From Anthostomella pinea (taxonomy: Eukaryota; Ascomycota; Sordariomycetes; Xylariales; Xylariaceae): 64,000 nucleotides of DNA. The notes under the pieces are model-generated. The model saw nothing but the letters and a program-made list of their open reading frames with translations, did not search any database and was not told where the DNA came from. Positions within the stretch are counted from its first letter, which is position 1. The number at the start of each line of letters is the position of its first letter. Shown here piece by piece: positions 12,056 through 23,097 of the stretch. Location of the stretch: NCBI GenBank assembly GCA_963556695.1, contig CAUWAG010000012.1, positions 2,418,001 to 2,482,000 on the forward strand, read 5' to 3'. The translations under genes and the position numbers were made by a program.

Positions 12056-12605
12056 GTGTAAGTTAGTTGGTAACTGGCGAAGTTGAGGAGGTGAGACTGA
12101 GAGTAAACCAACACTAGATGGTCGATAACGGGCCTAGATGGATGGGTAGCGACTCTCTCATTTTAGCTTTCGCTCGATTGGATAAATCGGATCGCGTTCT
12201 TGCTACCAGGTTGTCATCGTGGCCTGGCATGTAGCTTAGTGCTCTTGAAGAGTCTTACCCGATGCGTGTCCAAAATAAGTTGTTGTTCTGGCGACAACAG
12301 TGAGGTCAATAACCCCCCCCCCCCCCCCCCCCCTTGCCCCGGGAAAGAGCAGCGTTCCCTTGGCAGGTCCCAATCGCGACCGATGAAGAATAGCATTCAT
12401 GAACATGTCTTGCCTAGATGCTGCAATGCTGAACCTAAGCTAGGCCTTGTGACCGGATAGTAAGTAATATGTGGAAATCAACGCCTCGCATGCCACCCTA
12501 ATGATATACAACCACCTGAATATGGCGAAGCCCTTCCAAAATCAAACCCCTCAGGGAGTCGCAGTGAATTCCGCGAGCCGTATCTAGGTGTGTGTGGTCA
12601 ACTCG
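12056..12605. other. Intergenic with a poly-C run
   Basis: Between the SDR remnant and the 2EXR gene there is no open frame of note. It includes the poly-C tract listed separately. Confidence 0.5.
12313..12333 (+). repeat. Poly-C homopolymer, 21 C
   Basis: An uninterrupted run of 21 cytosines follows GGTCAATAA. Such runs are prone to length error in sequencing. Confidence 0.95.
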
Positions 12606-14459
12606 TTACCAAGCATCCTCACCCTCGTCGTATTCCTCATCTCCTCCTAGTTCCAAGACATCCTTGTCATCTTCGTCATCCTGGAAGTCGCTGCGGGCGT
12701 CGTCATCGTCTAGTGCGGAGGCACGAGACTCTGCATCGGATCCAGAATCTGGGACGGGGACATCGGACCGAAACTGCTGTATTCGAGCAAGGAGCGACAT
12801 CTGCTTTTCTTTAGCTGGCTCCTCATCCGAATCCTCCTCTCCGTCATCGTCGTCAGAATCTTCCTGCGAGCGTTCATCTTCCTCCGCAGCATCCCCACCG
12901 TGTCTAGCAGGTGGAGAGATCTCTTGAACGCTGTCCTCGTCTTCGGAATCAGAAAGCACGACGCGTTGTCGTTTGGTACCGCGAGACTGCTTCTTCGTAC
13001 TTTTTCGGTCCTCGTCTCTGGTGTCACTGTTGCCTTCATCCTCGGTATCGGAAAGGACAATCCGAGCGCGCTTGGTAGGGCGTGGCTGTCTCTTGCGGGC
13101 TTCGCTATCGTCGTCCGTATCTTCTTCTTCTTCAGAAGATACGATATGCCGCTTGTGTGCCTTGGCAATGGGGGGTGGCACTTCGACTACGGAATCATCC
13201 GAGTCGTCAGCGCCAGCTGGATCCGGATCCGGCTCTAGGCTGGAGAAACGAGCCGCTGTGATGCCGTCGTCCTCAGTCAGACCGGTGTCATCTTGAGGAG
13301 AAGAGAAGCCATTGAATGTCGACACATGATCCTCGTCAGATGATTGGTCCACCACCGTATCCTCGACCTCGTCCGCGGTTGACTCTTCGCCCTCACCAAG
13401 TGATTCGTCAACGATGAAACCATCAAGATCGGACTCATCCTCGTCGTCGTCGTCTTCGTCGTCGGAGCCCGCAGATCCATCTTCAGAGTCAGCTTCGGAA
13501 CCGGGAACCCATTTGTCCTCCCATTCGCCCTCGCGCAAGGTGGCAAACTTGATCCTGTCGTGGTATCTTAGACCCTTCTCGAACGAGAATCTGACCATAG
13601 GCCAAATCTCGGTGCCCATAACGCCTGCCCAGATTGGGTTTGCTTCTATGAACTCATATGCAGCTGTCTCTGGGCTTGTCTCCGAACGAGTCCAGCAATA
13701 CAAGAACTCGAGATCTTCGCCTAGACCCGGCTCCTCTTCGGTTGTCTGTACGTAGAATTTATTGGCCTCATTAGACACAAATCCTTGCAACCCTTGAGGT
13801 TTCATTTCGGAAGCTTCAAAGCAGGAGTAGACAGTCTTCACGTTCTCTAAGGCGCGTAGTGCCGTCCAAATTTCTCCGTCGAAGCGAAAGTCTTTATCGT
13901 CCACGGCGAAACACCTAATGTTTCTAAGCTGACGAGTGATGGCGTAGGCTGAATCCTCCGTGACCATTTGGTGAGCGGATAAGAGAATAATGTCCTGGTC
14001 TGGATCGCAGCGAATGACTGCAGATCCTCCGCGAATGGTGAATGTGTCGGGGTACGACTTCAAGGCAAGCGCGCGGCTTTCTTTGTGGGTGGCGAGCATG
14101 GCGCGTGCCGAGGCAGTCTGTTGTTCTAAGACGGCGCTCTGCCAGAGGTCCGACTCCATCACCATGACCTGCATAACCCGCCCTTTCGATTTCAGATCGT
14201 AATCGAAGAAACCCCAGATCAGCGCGCGGAGTTCGATGGGGAGGAGACAGAACTGAGGGAATGAGTAAAACTCGCGCTCGTCGAATTCATCCTCAGACTG
14301 GTTATCGGATTCGACCGCCTCCATGTCGATAAAGTCGTTGCCGTCTTCAGTGGCAGATTCATCCGAAGCATCTTCGTCAAGTTCATGTTCGTGTTCTCCC
14401 TCAAACTCATCCTCGTACTCGGACGCCGTGAGATGATCGCGATCATATTGATCGGACAT
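12606..14459 (-). CDS. 2EXR-domain protein with long acidic, NLS-rich C-terminus
   Basis: Single exon, about 617 residues from the ATG at 14,459. That start has a strong context (CACCATGTCC), and the frame upstream contains no ATG. After an acidic leader the 2EXR motif FPQFCLLPIELRALIW appears near residues 65-80; this motif defines a large fungal family of unknown biochemical role. The second half is dominated by Asp/Glu/Ser tracts with many SDSEDE-type sites (likely casein-kinase-2 targets) and basic clusters such as KRARIVLSD and KRQRVVLSD. The composition suggests a nuclear or nucleolar, chromatin-associated protein. Function is otherwise unknown. Confidence 0.85.
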   Translation of the reverse strand: MSDQYDRDHLTASEYEDEFEGEHEHELDEDASDESATEDGNDFIDMEAVESDNQSEDEFDEREFYSFPQFCLLPIELRALIWGFFDYDLKSKGRVMQVMVMESDLWQSAVLEQQTASARAMLATHKESRALALKSYPDTFTIRGGSAVIRCDPDQDIILLSAHQMVTEDSAYAITRQLRNIRCFAVDDKDFRFDGEIWTALRALENVKTVYSCFEASEMKPQGLQGFVSNEANKFYVQTTEEEPGLGEDLEFLYCWTRSETSPETAAYEFIEANPIWAGVMGTEIWPMVRFSFEKGLRYHDRIKFATLREGEWEDKWVPGSEADSEDGSAGSDDEDDDDEDESDLDGFIVDESLGEGEESTADEVEDTVVDQSSDEDHVSTFNGFSSPQDDTGLTEDDGITAARFSSLEPDPDPAGADDSDDSVVEVPPPIAKAHKRHIVSSEEEEDTDDDSEARKRQPRPTKRARIVLSDTEDEGNSDTRDEDRKSTKKQSRGTKRQRVVLSDSEDEDSVQEISPPARHGGDAAEEDERSQEDSDDDDGEEDSDEEPAKEKQMSLLARIQQFRSDVPVPDSGSDAESRASALDDDDARSDFQDDEDDKDVLELGGDEEYDEGEDAW

Positions 14460-15571
14460 GGTGGGCGTGATAGACGAGGTGCGCGGATTGATGAAAGACT
14501 TTCGTAGGTCTGGGCTTGATGATCGAGGTACTGTTGAGGGCAACGGAGATGGAAGATGTGTGGATTGGCTGAGATGAAGCTGGCCAGGGATGCGTGGAGA
14601 TGGTGAAGACTGGATGCGAAGGAGGGAGTGCTCATGCCTGAGGGAGATGGAAGACGTAGGTGAAACGTGAAAGATTGTGGCTTGGAAGGCGCGTCAACAG
14701 TGCTTTTGGTAGGTGCGCCACACATCCGCCACTTACGCTGTAAATTAGTGCTTACTCAGTGGACTCTCAGTGACACCCTCTCTGAACTCAAATGGGCAGG
14801 TTGGGAACCGTTTTCATCCCAGCTTCATTCATTAATGCCACGAGGATGAATGGAAGGTTTTGAATGTATTAGCCCGCTGTCTTCCACCGTGCCATGGTTT
14901 CATGCTTCATTGTCACTCAGCTTTCATGTTTCCCGTCCGACCGCCCTCCTAGCTGCCGACGAAAAAAAGGATATCATTGCCCGAGATAGCTTCAGAACAC
15001 TCTACCCTACACATGAGAGCATCTACCTGGAAGAAGCGGCGGTAGGAAGATGCGTAAGTCCATCACATGGTAGCGCGACCTCAATTACCGGGTTTTCGGC
15101 GTAGCACTATGCCACATGTCAAACCGAAATGGTACCAGCTCCCAACACCCGACGAGGCCAGGTTTTCGTGCCAAGGTAGGGTAGACGGTCTTCTTCAGCG
15201 ATGACTTGGGGGTATACACCGTATCTTACTTCATGGGCTAGAAGTCATGGATGTCGGCCGTATGGACATCGCCGGACATCGTGTAGGTTCCCATATAGAT
15301 GATTCTTCCTATGCTGAATAGCTTCCCGACTACGACCAGGACCGTACTGATATGTATAGTCAGGCACTTCCAGTCCTCGAACATGGCCCTTAGAACACCA
15401 ACACTGAGGCATCATGCACTGAAAATCGGCTTTATTCATTGATCCGTACCACATCCGTTACCCAACGCCTTGCTATCCCTGCTGTCGGACCCGTGAGGGC
15501 TATCCCATCCTCTCATCAAGTATTTCCGCCACGCGCAGGTCCTTCTCCCTGCCAACATATACATGAAACCA
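14460..15571. other. Intergenic, nothing recognised
   Basis: This is the promoter side of the 2EXR gene and the 3' flank of the next gene. Small open frames show no domain. Confidence 0.45.
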
Positions 15572-16490
15572 TCACTCGCTCCTCGCCTGCGGTCGGTCGA
15601 TAACGAAGCTCACAGACTTGGCCCCCGGCGAAGGCGTGACTCTTGGGGTAAGCGGCGTTGCCGGACCAAGCTGAGGAGGCTGCCTATTATTGGCCTGCGA
15701 TATCCGTCCCGCCGATGCCTCGGCCTCACGGGTCAACTGTCGCTGTTTCGCGTGGCGGACGTTGTAGCATCGCAGTATGCTCAGAAAGAAGCCAACCTTG
15801 ATGGCAAAAGTCCACTCCCAGAGACGCCACTTCTCCTGGTCCGAATAGAGGCGCGCTTTCTCGGCCAGCAGAACGAAGCGTACGAGGTGGTCGGCCAGGT
15901 CCCTGTGTGCAAGTCAGTCAGTATGTCGACCTAAGTCCCAGAAGAAGGATGAAAGAATTCTAAACATACCATTCCTTCTTGTAAGCCTTAGATTTCGTCC
16001 ACTTCGCCTGCTGCGCATCGCCCTGCTTGACAGCCTGCAGCTCAAAAAATAAATCCTCGGCAGCCCAGTAGGGCTTCTCGCGCACATAGTCGCCGTAGTG
16101 GCGCGCGAACTCGTTCCCCAACTCCATCATCTCGCGCGAGCTGATGAACTCCTTGAGCGCCGTCTGGTCGACCTGAAATTGCATTGCGACCTCGCGCTGC
16201 GGCTTCTCGAGCTCGTGCCACAGTATGCCCTCGGTGGTCTCGGCCCAGTCGCTCGTCCTCTTCTTCTTGGATAAAGATGTGGACGACGGCATCCACCGCG
16301 CGCTCACTGTACTGCGGGTGCTCTTCTGCGAGCCCGTGGAGTCCTGGCGCCGGGCCGTTTGGCGCTTGGAGGTGTGGGAGGTCGCATCGGCGACGCCCTC
16401 GGGGGGCGGCGGTGCGAAGTCCGGGCGCAGGCGGTCGATGAGCGCGGCGAACTTGGCGACGGTCTCCTTGGCGTCGCGGAGGTCTTCCAT
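15572..16490 (-). CDS. Conserved-looking fungal protein with one membrane segment
   Basis: Two exons on the minus strand, 16,490-15,970 and 15,902-15,572, joined in frame across a GTATGT..CAG intron. The product is about 283 residues, starting MEDLRDAKETVAKF. It has a Pro-rich, Ser/Thr-rich basic stretch (about 30-85), a helical charged middle (WHELEKPQREVAMQF; ELGNEFARHYGDYV), then after the splice DLADHLVRFVLLAEKARLYS and a probable membrane or amphipathic helix (WTFAIKVGFFLSILRCY), ending in a basic tail. The frame is open further upstream, but the sequence there is low complexity and reads as leader. I recognise no named family. Confidence 0.7.
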
Positions 16491-18562
16491 CTCGACCTTT
16501 CGGAAGGTAATGATGTGGGGGTGATGTCGATGTTGGTGAAAGACTAAAGAAGTTTGGATGATGGCGAGTAGGTACATGCAACGGTGTGCGATGACGACGG
16601 GCGGCAATGCTCGAAGTGGCAGTGCAGCCTTGAGAAAGGCAGGAACAGCCGGCCGTTGATTCTGGGATTGCGGTTTCCGAGGTGTCGATGTCGATGTCGA
16701 TGCCGATGGTGTGGTGTAACTCGGTCCTGGTGGTAGCCGTCTAGCCGTTGCTGTGACACTGCAGTCTGCTTGCTGCACTGAGGAAGCCGAGCTGCGTCAG
16801 GTCGCGCAGCAGGTTGACCGTTGGACAAGCCATTGATCACGATAAGACATAAGGCGTTTGCACAAACGATCAAATGCGCTGATTGCTGATTGCCTTAGGC
16901 ACCGCCATTGTGCGCACCCTGATAGCACTGTAAAGCTTGCGCACATAACTTGTTGACATCCCGTCAGATTTGCAACGAGGTCCTCAAGGTTGCTCACGCG
17001 GCACAGCGCGATTTCCCAATCAATATTCCCCTGGACTGCTGTGGACCGGTATGTACGATTTAGCGGCCAGGATAGAGTGCATCTGCCTCCAGTGCCTACC
17101 TAAGAGGTAGGTACCAGCACCACCGGTACATATCACGGCTGGACATAACATAGGGGCTCATATAAAACGCGCTGCACTCAGTATTGAGATTGGCGAAGAC
17201 GCAGGTCACACACAGTGTTCGGCGTGCCCACGCTGCCGACACAGAGCTCCCTCTCGCGCAGCCCGACTAAAGCATCGGTGCACTTATGGTTGAAAACACA
17301 GCCAACATGCTGGACTTCGACACCCTTGGCATCGACCAAGACCTTGCTAACCGTAACTGAGACACAGGGACTTTAAATGTAGCTTCGACAGTCTCGGTAA
17401 CAACGGTCAGGAATACCTCCTCGTCGAATTCCAAATGTCACATGAGCCGGCCTTCTTGTCCGGCTGTCCCTTTAACCCTATCGCCACATATACAACTCCA
17501 TGTAGTCCAAAGCTTTGTCCTAAAGTTGGGAAAGGTTTACTATCAACCATTCCTAACTTTGACTTGTTGAAAATCAAAATGTAAACATTTCTTGTTTTAG
17601 ATTTTCGAGTACACTGTAGATGGATCTGACCACTCAGAAGGGTGCGAATATTTCTAGCGGCGAATAGACTTTAAGGGAGACCTGCTTGGGTCAGTGGGGC
17701 GACAGAAAGGGCCCTGTTAGAAGGGGACAGCCAGAAGGACACCTGAGGCCTCCAGAGGCATCCAGGCATCTAGCGAGGCGACCTAAACTTCGGTAAAGGT
17801 TATAGTAATAGACTGGATGTTTTAAACCTTTCCCAATTATTGCCTGGAAGATTCCGGCCTCCTCCTCAGCAGAGCCTTTCAGGAAGGTGACGGTATGGAA
17901 ACTCTTCGAGGCGAACGGTCAACGAGAACTGATGCTACCCTCTGCTCGACTGATCGCAGATTTGAGGTGCGCGCAGCACCATCTGACTCCAGCCGTACGT
18001 ACAACGGCACTGGCGTATCGTCCAAATTCTGAAGTCGGCCTATTGTACTTATTTCGTCGATGACTGGACAGACTCCAGGCCTCTGAGAAATGGCGTTGAG
18101 TTTTCCACATGGTAACTACCATCTAATCCGACCAACTCACCCGATGGTCACGAACTCCATCGTGCGCCCCAGCCCCTATTTCCCGTACGCTATTTAAAAG
18201 GGGCTGCTGCGGCTCAACGCATGCACACGTTCTTCTAGGGTAAAGGCTTACTGGGCTAGCCCGCTCTTCATACGAGCTATTCATGATACGCTCTTGCGAC
18301 AGACATACGGACAGATTCTGTGCAATTACTGAGTTGAACTTATTGTCCATTGCGTTTCAAGTAGGTATCCCCAGTGATAGGTTACTGGCGCGAGTATGAG
18401 ATTTGGAAAGCTGTTCTACCATCTACTGGTCCATTACTTGAACGATAAAACTCCGCAATAAACTCTCCGATCTCTAGGAAAAGCAAGCCATTACTCGTGT
18501 CTCACACGATATCTCATGTTCCCTCCCCCATCCTCGCCGCGCCCAACAGGTCAGCCCACGTA
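16491..18562. other. Intergenic, 2 kb, contains a MITE-like element
   Basis: No supportable gene. The inverted-repeat element at 17,526-17,836 is listed separately. Elsewhere only short random open frames occur. Confidence 0.5.
17526..17836. mobile_element. MITE-like element, 311 bp, 14-bp inverted ends
   Basis: TTGGGAAAGGTTTA at 17,526-17,539 is exactly mirrored by TAAACCTTTCCCAA at 17,823-17,836. Each end can also fold locally: AAAGTTGGGAA with TTCCTAACTTT on the left, and AAAGGTT with AAACCTTT on the right. There is no open frame inside. I see no clear target duplication, so this is either an old non-autonomous DNA transposon or a foldback structure. The ends do not match the pogo-type element at 45,720. 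Confidence 0.45.
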
Positions 18563-19186
18563 CTAGAGCGGCTGCACACTAGAATCATCCCCCGGATTCA
18601 CCGTCCACCACATGACCCGCCAATTGATCTCGGCCCCATTCGCATTCGCCGTAGTATTCCCCTCGCCCGGCGCCAGACAATTCGTGAAACCCTCAACCGC
18701 CAGATTCATCTTATTCACCTCCCTATTCGCAGTGGCCACAATATCTCGCACGTCCTTCGCGCCCACATAAACCGGGCCCTGGGCCGGGAACCCCGTGATG
18801 TTGAACTGGAAAGTGCACTCCACCGCCACGCCATGGTCGTTGGTCACGTTCGCCGACGCCGTCTCGAAGGTGTTGAACTGGATGGTGTGGTAGTGCTGCA
18901 CCCAAAACCCCTCAGGGCACTCGCTGTCGGAAACCCCCAGGAGGTTGGCGAAGCAGGTCTGCACCGCGGCCCAGTTGCTCGGGTTCGAGGTCGAGAAGAC
19001 GCGGTAGGTTGAGGTGTTGCTGCATCCAACGTAGGGTTCGGCGGTGATGTTGGCGGCTTCGATCACCGTGCAGATCTTGTGGAATTCTGAGGACGCGGGC
19101 TTGGCTCCGGGGAGCACGGCGCATGTGTTCGAGGCTGCGGCCGTGTAGAGGAGGAGGGTGAGCGTGCTGAGGAGTTTGGAATGCAT
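18563..19186 (-). CDS. Small secreted cysteine-containing protein
   Basis: Single exon, 207 residues. The first 18-20 residues form a classic signal peptide (basic MHSK, then LLSTLTLLLYTAAA). The mature part has seven Cys and several N-glycosylation sequons (ANIT, CSNTST, ANVT, FNIT, GNTT), consistent with export to the wall or medium. No catalytic motif or named domain is recognised. The frame is open upstream, but the ATG at 19,186 directly precedes the signal peptide and an ATAAATA element lies about 95 bp upstream. Size, signal and Cys content are those of a fungal secreted protein, effector candidates included, but this is not evidence of a role in infection. Confidence 0.8.
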   Translation of the reverse strand: MHSKLLSTLTLLLYTAAASNTCAVLPGAKPASSEFHKICTVIEAANITAEPYVGCSNTSTYRVFSTSNPSNWAAVQTCFANLLGVSDSECPEGFWVQHYHTIQFNTFETASANVTNDHGVAVECTFQFNITGFPAQGPVYVGAKDVRDIVATANREVNKMNLAVEGFTNCLAPGEGNTTANANGAEINWRVMWWTVNPGDDSSVQPL

Positions 19187-19925
19187 CGTGATGTATGTGA
19201 GATGGTCGTCGAGGTGGATGTTGGTGTTGACGAAGGTAGTCGGTGTGGAGGAGTTGGATCGAGTTTGCAGGGGCGAGATATTTATGCGGTAGGGAAGCTT
19301 GCCACATGTTGGCATTCCAATGGTGATGTTGGTACGACCAACATACAGCCCCATCTCACAACTCACACGTTCGATTTCTTGTGACAAGGGTTCAAGCAAG
19401 CATCAACCGCCCGGGTACACCAAACCCGGCGGCGTATGCAGGACACGTGCGCTGGGGAACGGCAACCACATTTTTCACGCCACTACACCAATCAGTATTT
19501 GGGCAACCAGCCTATCGACCATCAGTATCCAGAGAAGCGGTGTCGCTCAACGTACTGTAGGTGTGAGCTAGTGAGTCACAGCAGCAAACATCAGGTCGCC
19601 TCCAACGCGGCTCGAGTCACTCATTCGGAACTGTCTCGTCCGATGATCCTAGAAGGCAGAAAGACCGGTGACTATACTGGCGGCCTGGTCGAATCACACT
19701 GCTAGTTCAGTGCTTGAGCAAAGTGTTCAAAAACGATATCCTATTCTGCTGTCTAAGGCAGCGACTAACAATAGACTGCCGGAGTACTGCCAGTCGTGTG
19801 AGCAAGCAAATGCTTTCGCTGTGACCAAAATCGGTCATCACTCGTCGCTGCGTACTATGCGGTTCTTCGCCGCTCCTAAAACTACTTCATCCCGAGCCCT
19901 GTGAGGCACCCAGAAGTAGGACCGG
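19187..19925. other. Intergenic between secreted protein and unknown gene
   Basis: No gene is supported. A TATA-like ATAAATA (minus strand, 19,279-19,285) lies upstream of the secreted-protein gene. Confidence 0.45.
19279..19285 (-). promoter_or_regulatory. TATA-like element of the secreted-protein gene
   Basis: ATAAATA on the minus strand lies about 95 bp upstream of the ATG at 19,186. Pattern only. Confidence 0.3.
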
Positions 19926-22228
19926 TCAGTCCAATGAAAACTCCTCCCCAAACTGGGTGTCGAATTCCACCATCTGGTTGCTGTCGTCTCCTCCCTGGTT
20001 GAGCTCTAGCATCTCTGACAGGTCATCCAAGTGCTCGAAATCTAGCATCTCTGGCATCCCCCCGGTTTGGCTGACAGGGTCTGACGACGGCACCTGGTTG
20101 TGCTCTAGCATCCCAAAGAGGTCATCGAACTGACTGTCGTGTTCTGGCGGCGGCGCCTGGTTGAAATCTAGCATCTCTGGTATCCCCCCGTATTGGCTGC
20201 CGGGGTCCAACGACGGCGCCCGGTTGAGTTCTAGCATCTCTGGCATCACCCCGGATTGCCTGACCGGATCTGATGGCTGCGACTGGTCAAATCCGTCAAG
20301 GTCTATTGGATCATCGAACATGTTTTGTAGAGTGTTCAACTGCAGAGATCAGCCAACTGAAGACCGTCCAGTCCACAGGCACCTACCTTTCTGTCGAGCG
20401 ACTGGAAGCCCTCCTGGATTGATCTTACTCGTAGCTCGCCTTCCGCAAAACTCTCGCCGAGAGCTTCCAGACGATCCGGTGAAAAACTGTGCTTCTTACA
20501 GACCTCCAGACACCAGTTCATGGTAATTATCGTATTCATTAATCTCACAGTCTCCGCCCGGAGGACGGAAAGCCTACCAAGAATCTGTGCAATGTCGTCC
20601 CGTGACTGGTGGATTCGCAAAGTTCTGGCTGACAATCCATTTAGCCGCACAAGAGTCCCAGTCACGGCTCTTGTCATGGAATTGTCCCGCTCTAAAGCAA
20701 CAACGTATTGGATGGGTCCCAAACAAGGCTTTGTCTCGGTGATGATGTCTCGGCAATGGAAGAAGAGCTGAGTTAGCCTCTGCACGATATGGTTGGACCA
20801 ATACAAACAAACAGCGCTCAGGCGTTTCATGTTTCTCTTGCCGTTGTAATTCCAGAGAAGGATGTACTCGTTGGTTGCGATCAAGCCGCTGCGCTCGTCG
20901 TCGAAGTTAGTAAAGATTGATGTGTAGTATCCGATCTTTTCGTTCGTAATCATTGGACCATAGCCTAAGGGGATGCCACATCCCTTCAGCATATCATTGA
21001 AAGCGCCCTCTGAGATTTGGAGGCAACTACTCGACGGAGCTGCGGCATCGAGTCGATTGCGTTCGGCGTCAGGAGCGACGGCCATAGGGATGTAGCACAG
21101 GCGCAATTCGTGTTGGCGCACTCGCCTTTGGGCCTTCGTTTGGGCCGTCATGAAGGCCACAAGAGCTTGCTGGTCCCCAGACCCTAGCTTTTCGTCATCT
21201 GCCTGCTGCCTAGCGGCGATGTGAATGAACTGGTACGGGTGTCCATGGGCTGGCTCGCAGAAGCGTTGTCTTTTGTTGGATGGCTCCTCGATGGATGGTT
21301 CCGCGTTGGGTGGTCTCTCGAAGGATGGGTCATCGATGAATGGGTCCTCGATGACACGGTCTAGACGGTCCTTGATTAATGGTGGATCGTTGGCTGGTTC
21401 CTCGATGGGTGGTCGTCTCTTGATGAACCATTTCGGTTCCCCGTTGGATGGTCTCTCGGTGGGCGGGTAACCGGTGAATGGGTCCTCCATGACACCGTTC
21501 TGTACGAATGGTGGATCGTTGGATGGTTCCCCGATGACACGGGCACGGCGTCGGTCCTCCGCCTCCTTGACACGGGCACGGCGTTGGTCCTCCACCTCTC
21601 TGGCACGGGCACGGCGTCGGTCCTCGATGAATCGTTCCACGCTGGATGGGATAGAAATGGTACTCCCGCTGGATGGCAGAGTTCTGGGGGTAGCCCCAGA
21701 TGGGATGCTGGATGACTTTTCGGTGGATGGTTCCTCGATGACACGGGCATGGCCTCGGTCATCTATGACTAGTTTCACGCTGGATGGGACAGATTTGGTA
21801 CTCCCGCTGGATGGCAAAGTTCTGGGGGTAGCCCCGGATGGGATGCTGGATGACCTTTCGATGGATGGCCCAGGGGTGGTTTGCCTGTTGCTGGATGGCA
21901 GAGATATGGTAGCATCTATGTCGACTTTCTTTGGGGTCTCGATGAACGGTTCATCGCTGGATGATGAGTCGCGGGTGGTATTTGGTCCTCCAAGAACATC
22001 TCGCTGTTCTTCCCTCCTCGACAGCTGCTTCCAGAATCTGTCCCTGGATCGCAGAGATGTGGGTACCCTGTTGCTGGATGGCGGAGATATTGTAGCATCT
22101 CTGTCGACTTTCTTTGGAATCTCGATGGATGGTTCATCCAGCGATGATGACTCGCGGGTGGTATTTGGTGCTCCAAGAACATCTCGCCAGAATCTGTCCC
22201 TGGATGATGATTTGGGGGCGGTATTCAT
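19926..22228 (-). CDS. Unknown repeat-rich protein, paralogue of the gene at 23,098-24,234
   Basis: Two exons, 22,228-20,387 and 20,339-19,926, joined in frame over a 47-bp intron (GTAGGT..CAG); 751 residues. The first half is disordered and built of internal duplications: a block around DVLGxPNTTR..SSSxDEP..PKKVD occurs twice, SSSIPSGATPRTLPSSGST twice, and RRRAR-containing units several times. The middle, from about residue 330, is a globular part (HELRLCYIP, LQISEGAFNDML, EKIGYYTSIFTNF) that aligns with the neighbour at 23,098-24,234. The C-terminal exon is acidic and repeats PEMLxxNxxP. No known domain is recognised. The internal repeats look like expanded minisatellites under reading-frame constraint. 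Confidence 0.75.
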
Positions 22229-23097
22229 GATGCGGTCAATAAGTACTTAAGTAAGTCATGGTCTTGCGTCCAATGGTGGGGTGTAGCAGATGTAGCATCG
22301 AACTCCCGGGCTTCCAAAGTTGCAAAAGTTGTAATGGGGATGGTGACCGCTTGTGTACCTATGTAACCACCCCCGTCCCTCGACACATGCCTAAGTATGT
22401 AGGTAGCTCAGTGGCTCCTGCATGTAGTCAATTCCTACCGCATCTGCCTTGTCTTCATGTTTCATGGCCGCCGTTTTCTTTTTGCGCCTTCCGACCATTC
22501 CAAGCCACGATGGCAGACTGCAGTTTCCTACTACACCCACCAGCGGCTGCCCCCTCAGGAAGCAGTGGGACAACCAGCGATTGAGGCCTGTTGAGCTAAG
22601 TACCCCTGGACCGACCGCTTCAGACGGTTGTTCAGGTAACGCTGAGTGCTGGGTTGAACTCCACCTCTCACAGGAAACAAGGCAACTTCATTATTAATCT
22701 TGAGCTAGATTGTATTACGTATCGCAATATGTGTCATGCAGAATACTGGGCTGTATCCCCAGTCCCAAATTCAAGGCCCAGTGCTCTGCAGACATGTAAT
22801 TTGTTTCCGACCTCCGTTCAATCTGTCAGGTCCATCACCCAAACCACCCCAGCGCTCAATAGGGGCACGCAAGCGATTGCGTCCCTCAACGTGACCCGCC
22901 AGGCCGATCTTGATCAGCATCGGAAACATCCCCAAGATACGACCTAACCTCGCTACAAGGGCTTCCCGTGCGAGACTCGGCACTATGGGTGCCCAGGTCC
23001 TGGAATGGATGGCTCAGCATCTGGTCTCCATTACTTCTCCCACTCCAAGCTTCATGGTCCAGCCGCCAGTAAGCCGTCTACATGTCGTTAGATTTGC
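22229..23097. other. Intergenic between two paralogous genes
   Basis: Nothing recognised. At 22,394-22,412 a short stretch resembles a tRNA A-box but no T-arm follows. Confidence 0.45.

Noticed and set aside
14460..14543. Longer N-terminus of the acidic 2EXR protein
   Set aside because: The extension would need a TTG start; the ATG at 14,459 has a strong context.
22390..22440. Second tRNA-like A-box (TAGCTCAGTGG)
   Set aside because: No B-box or anticodon arm in range.
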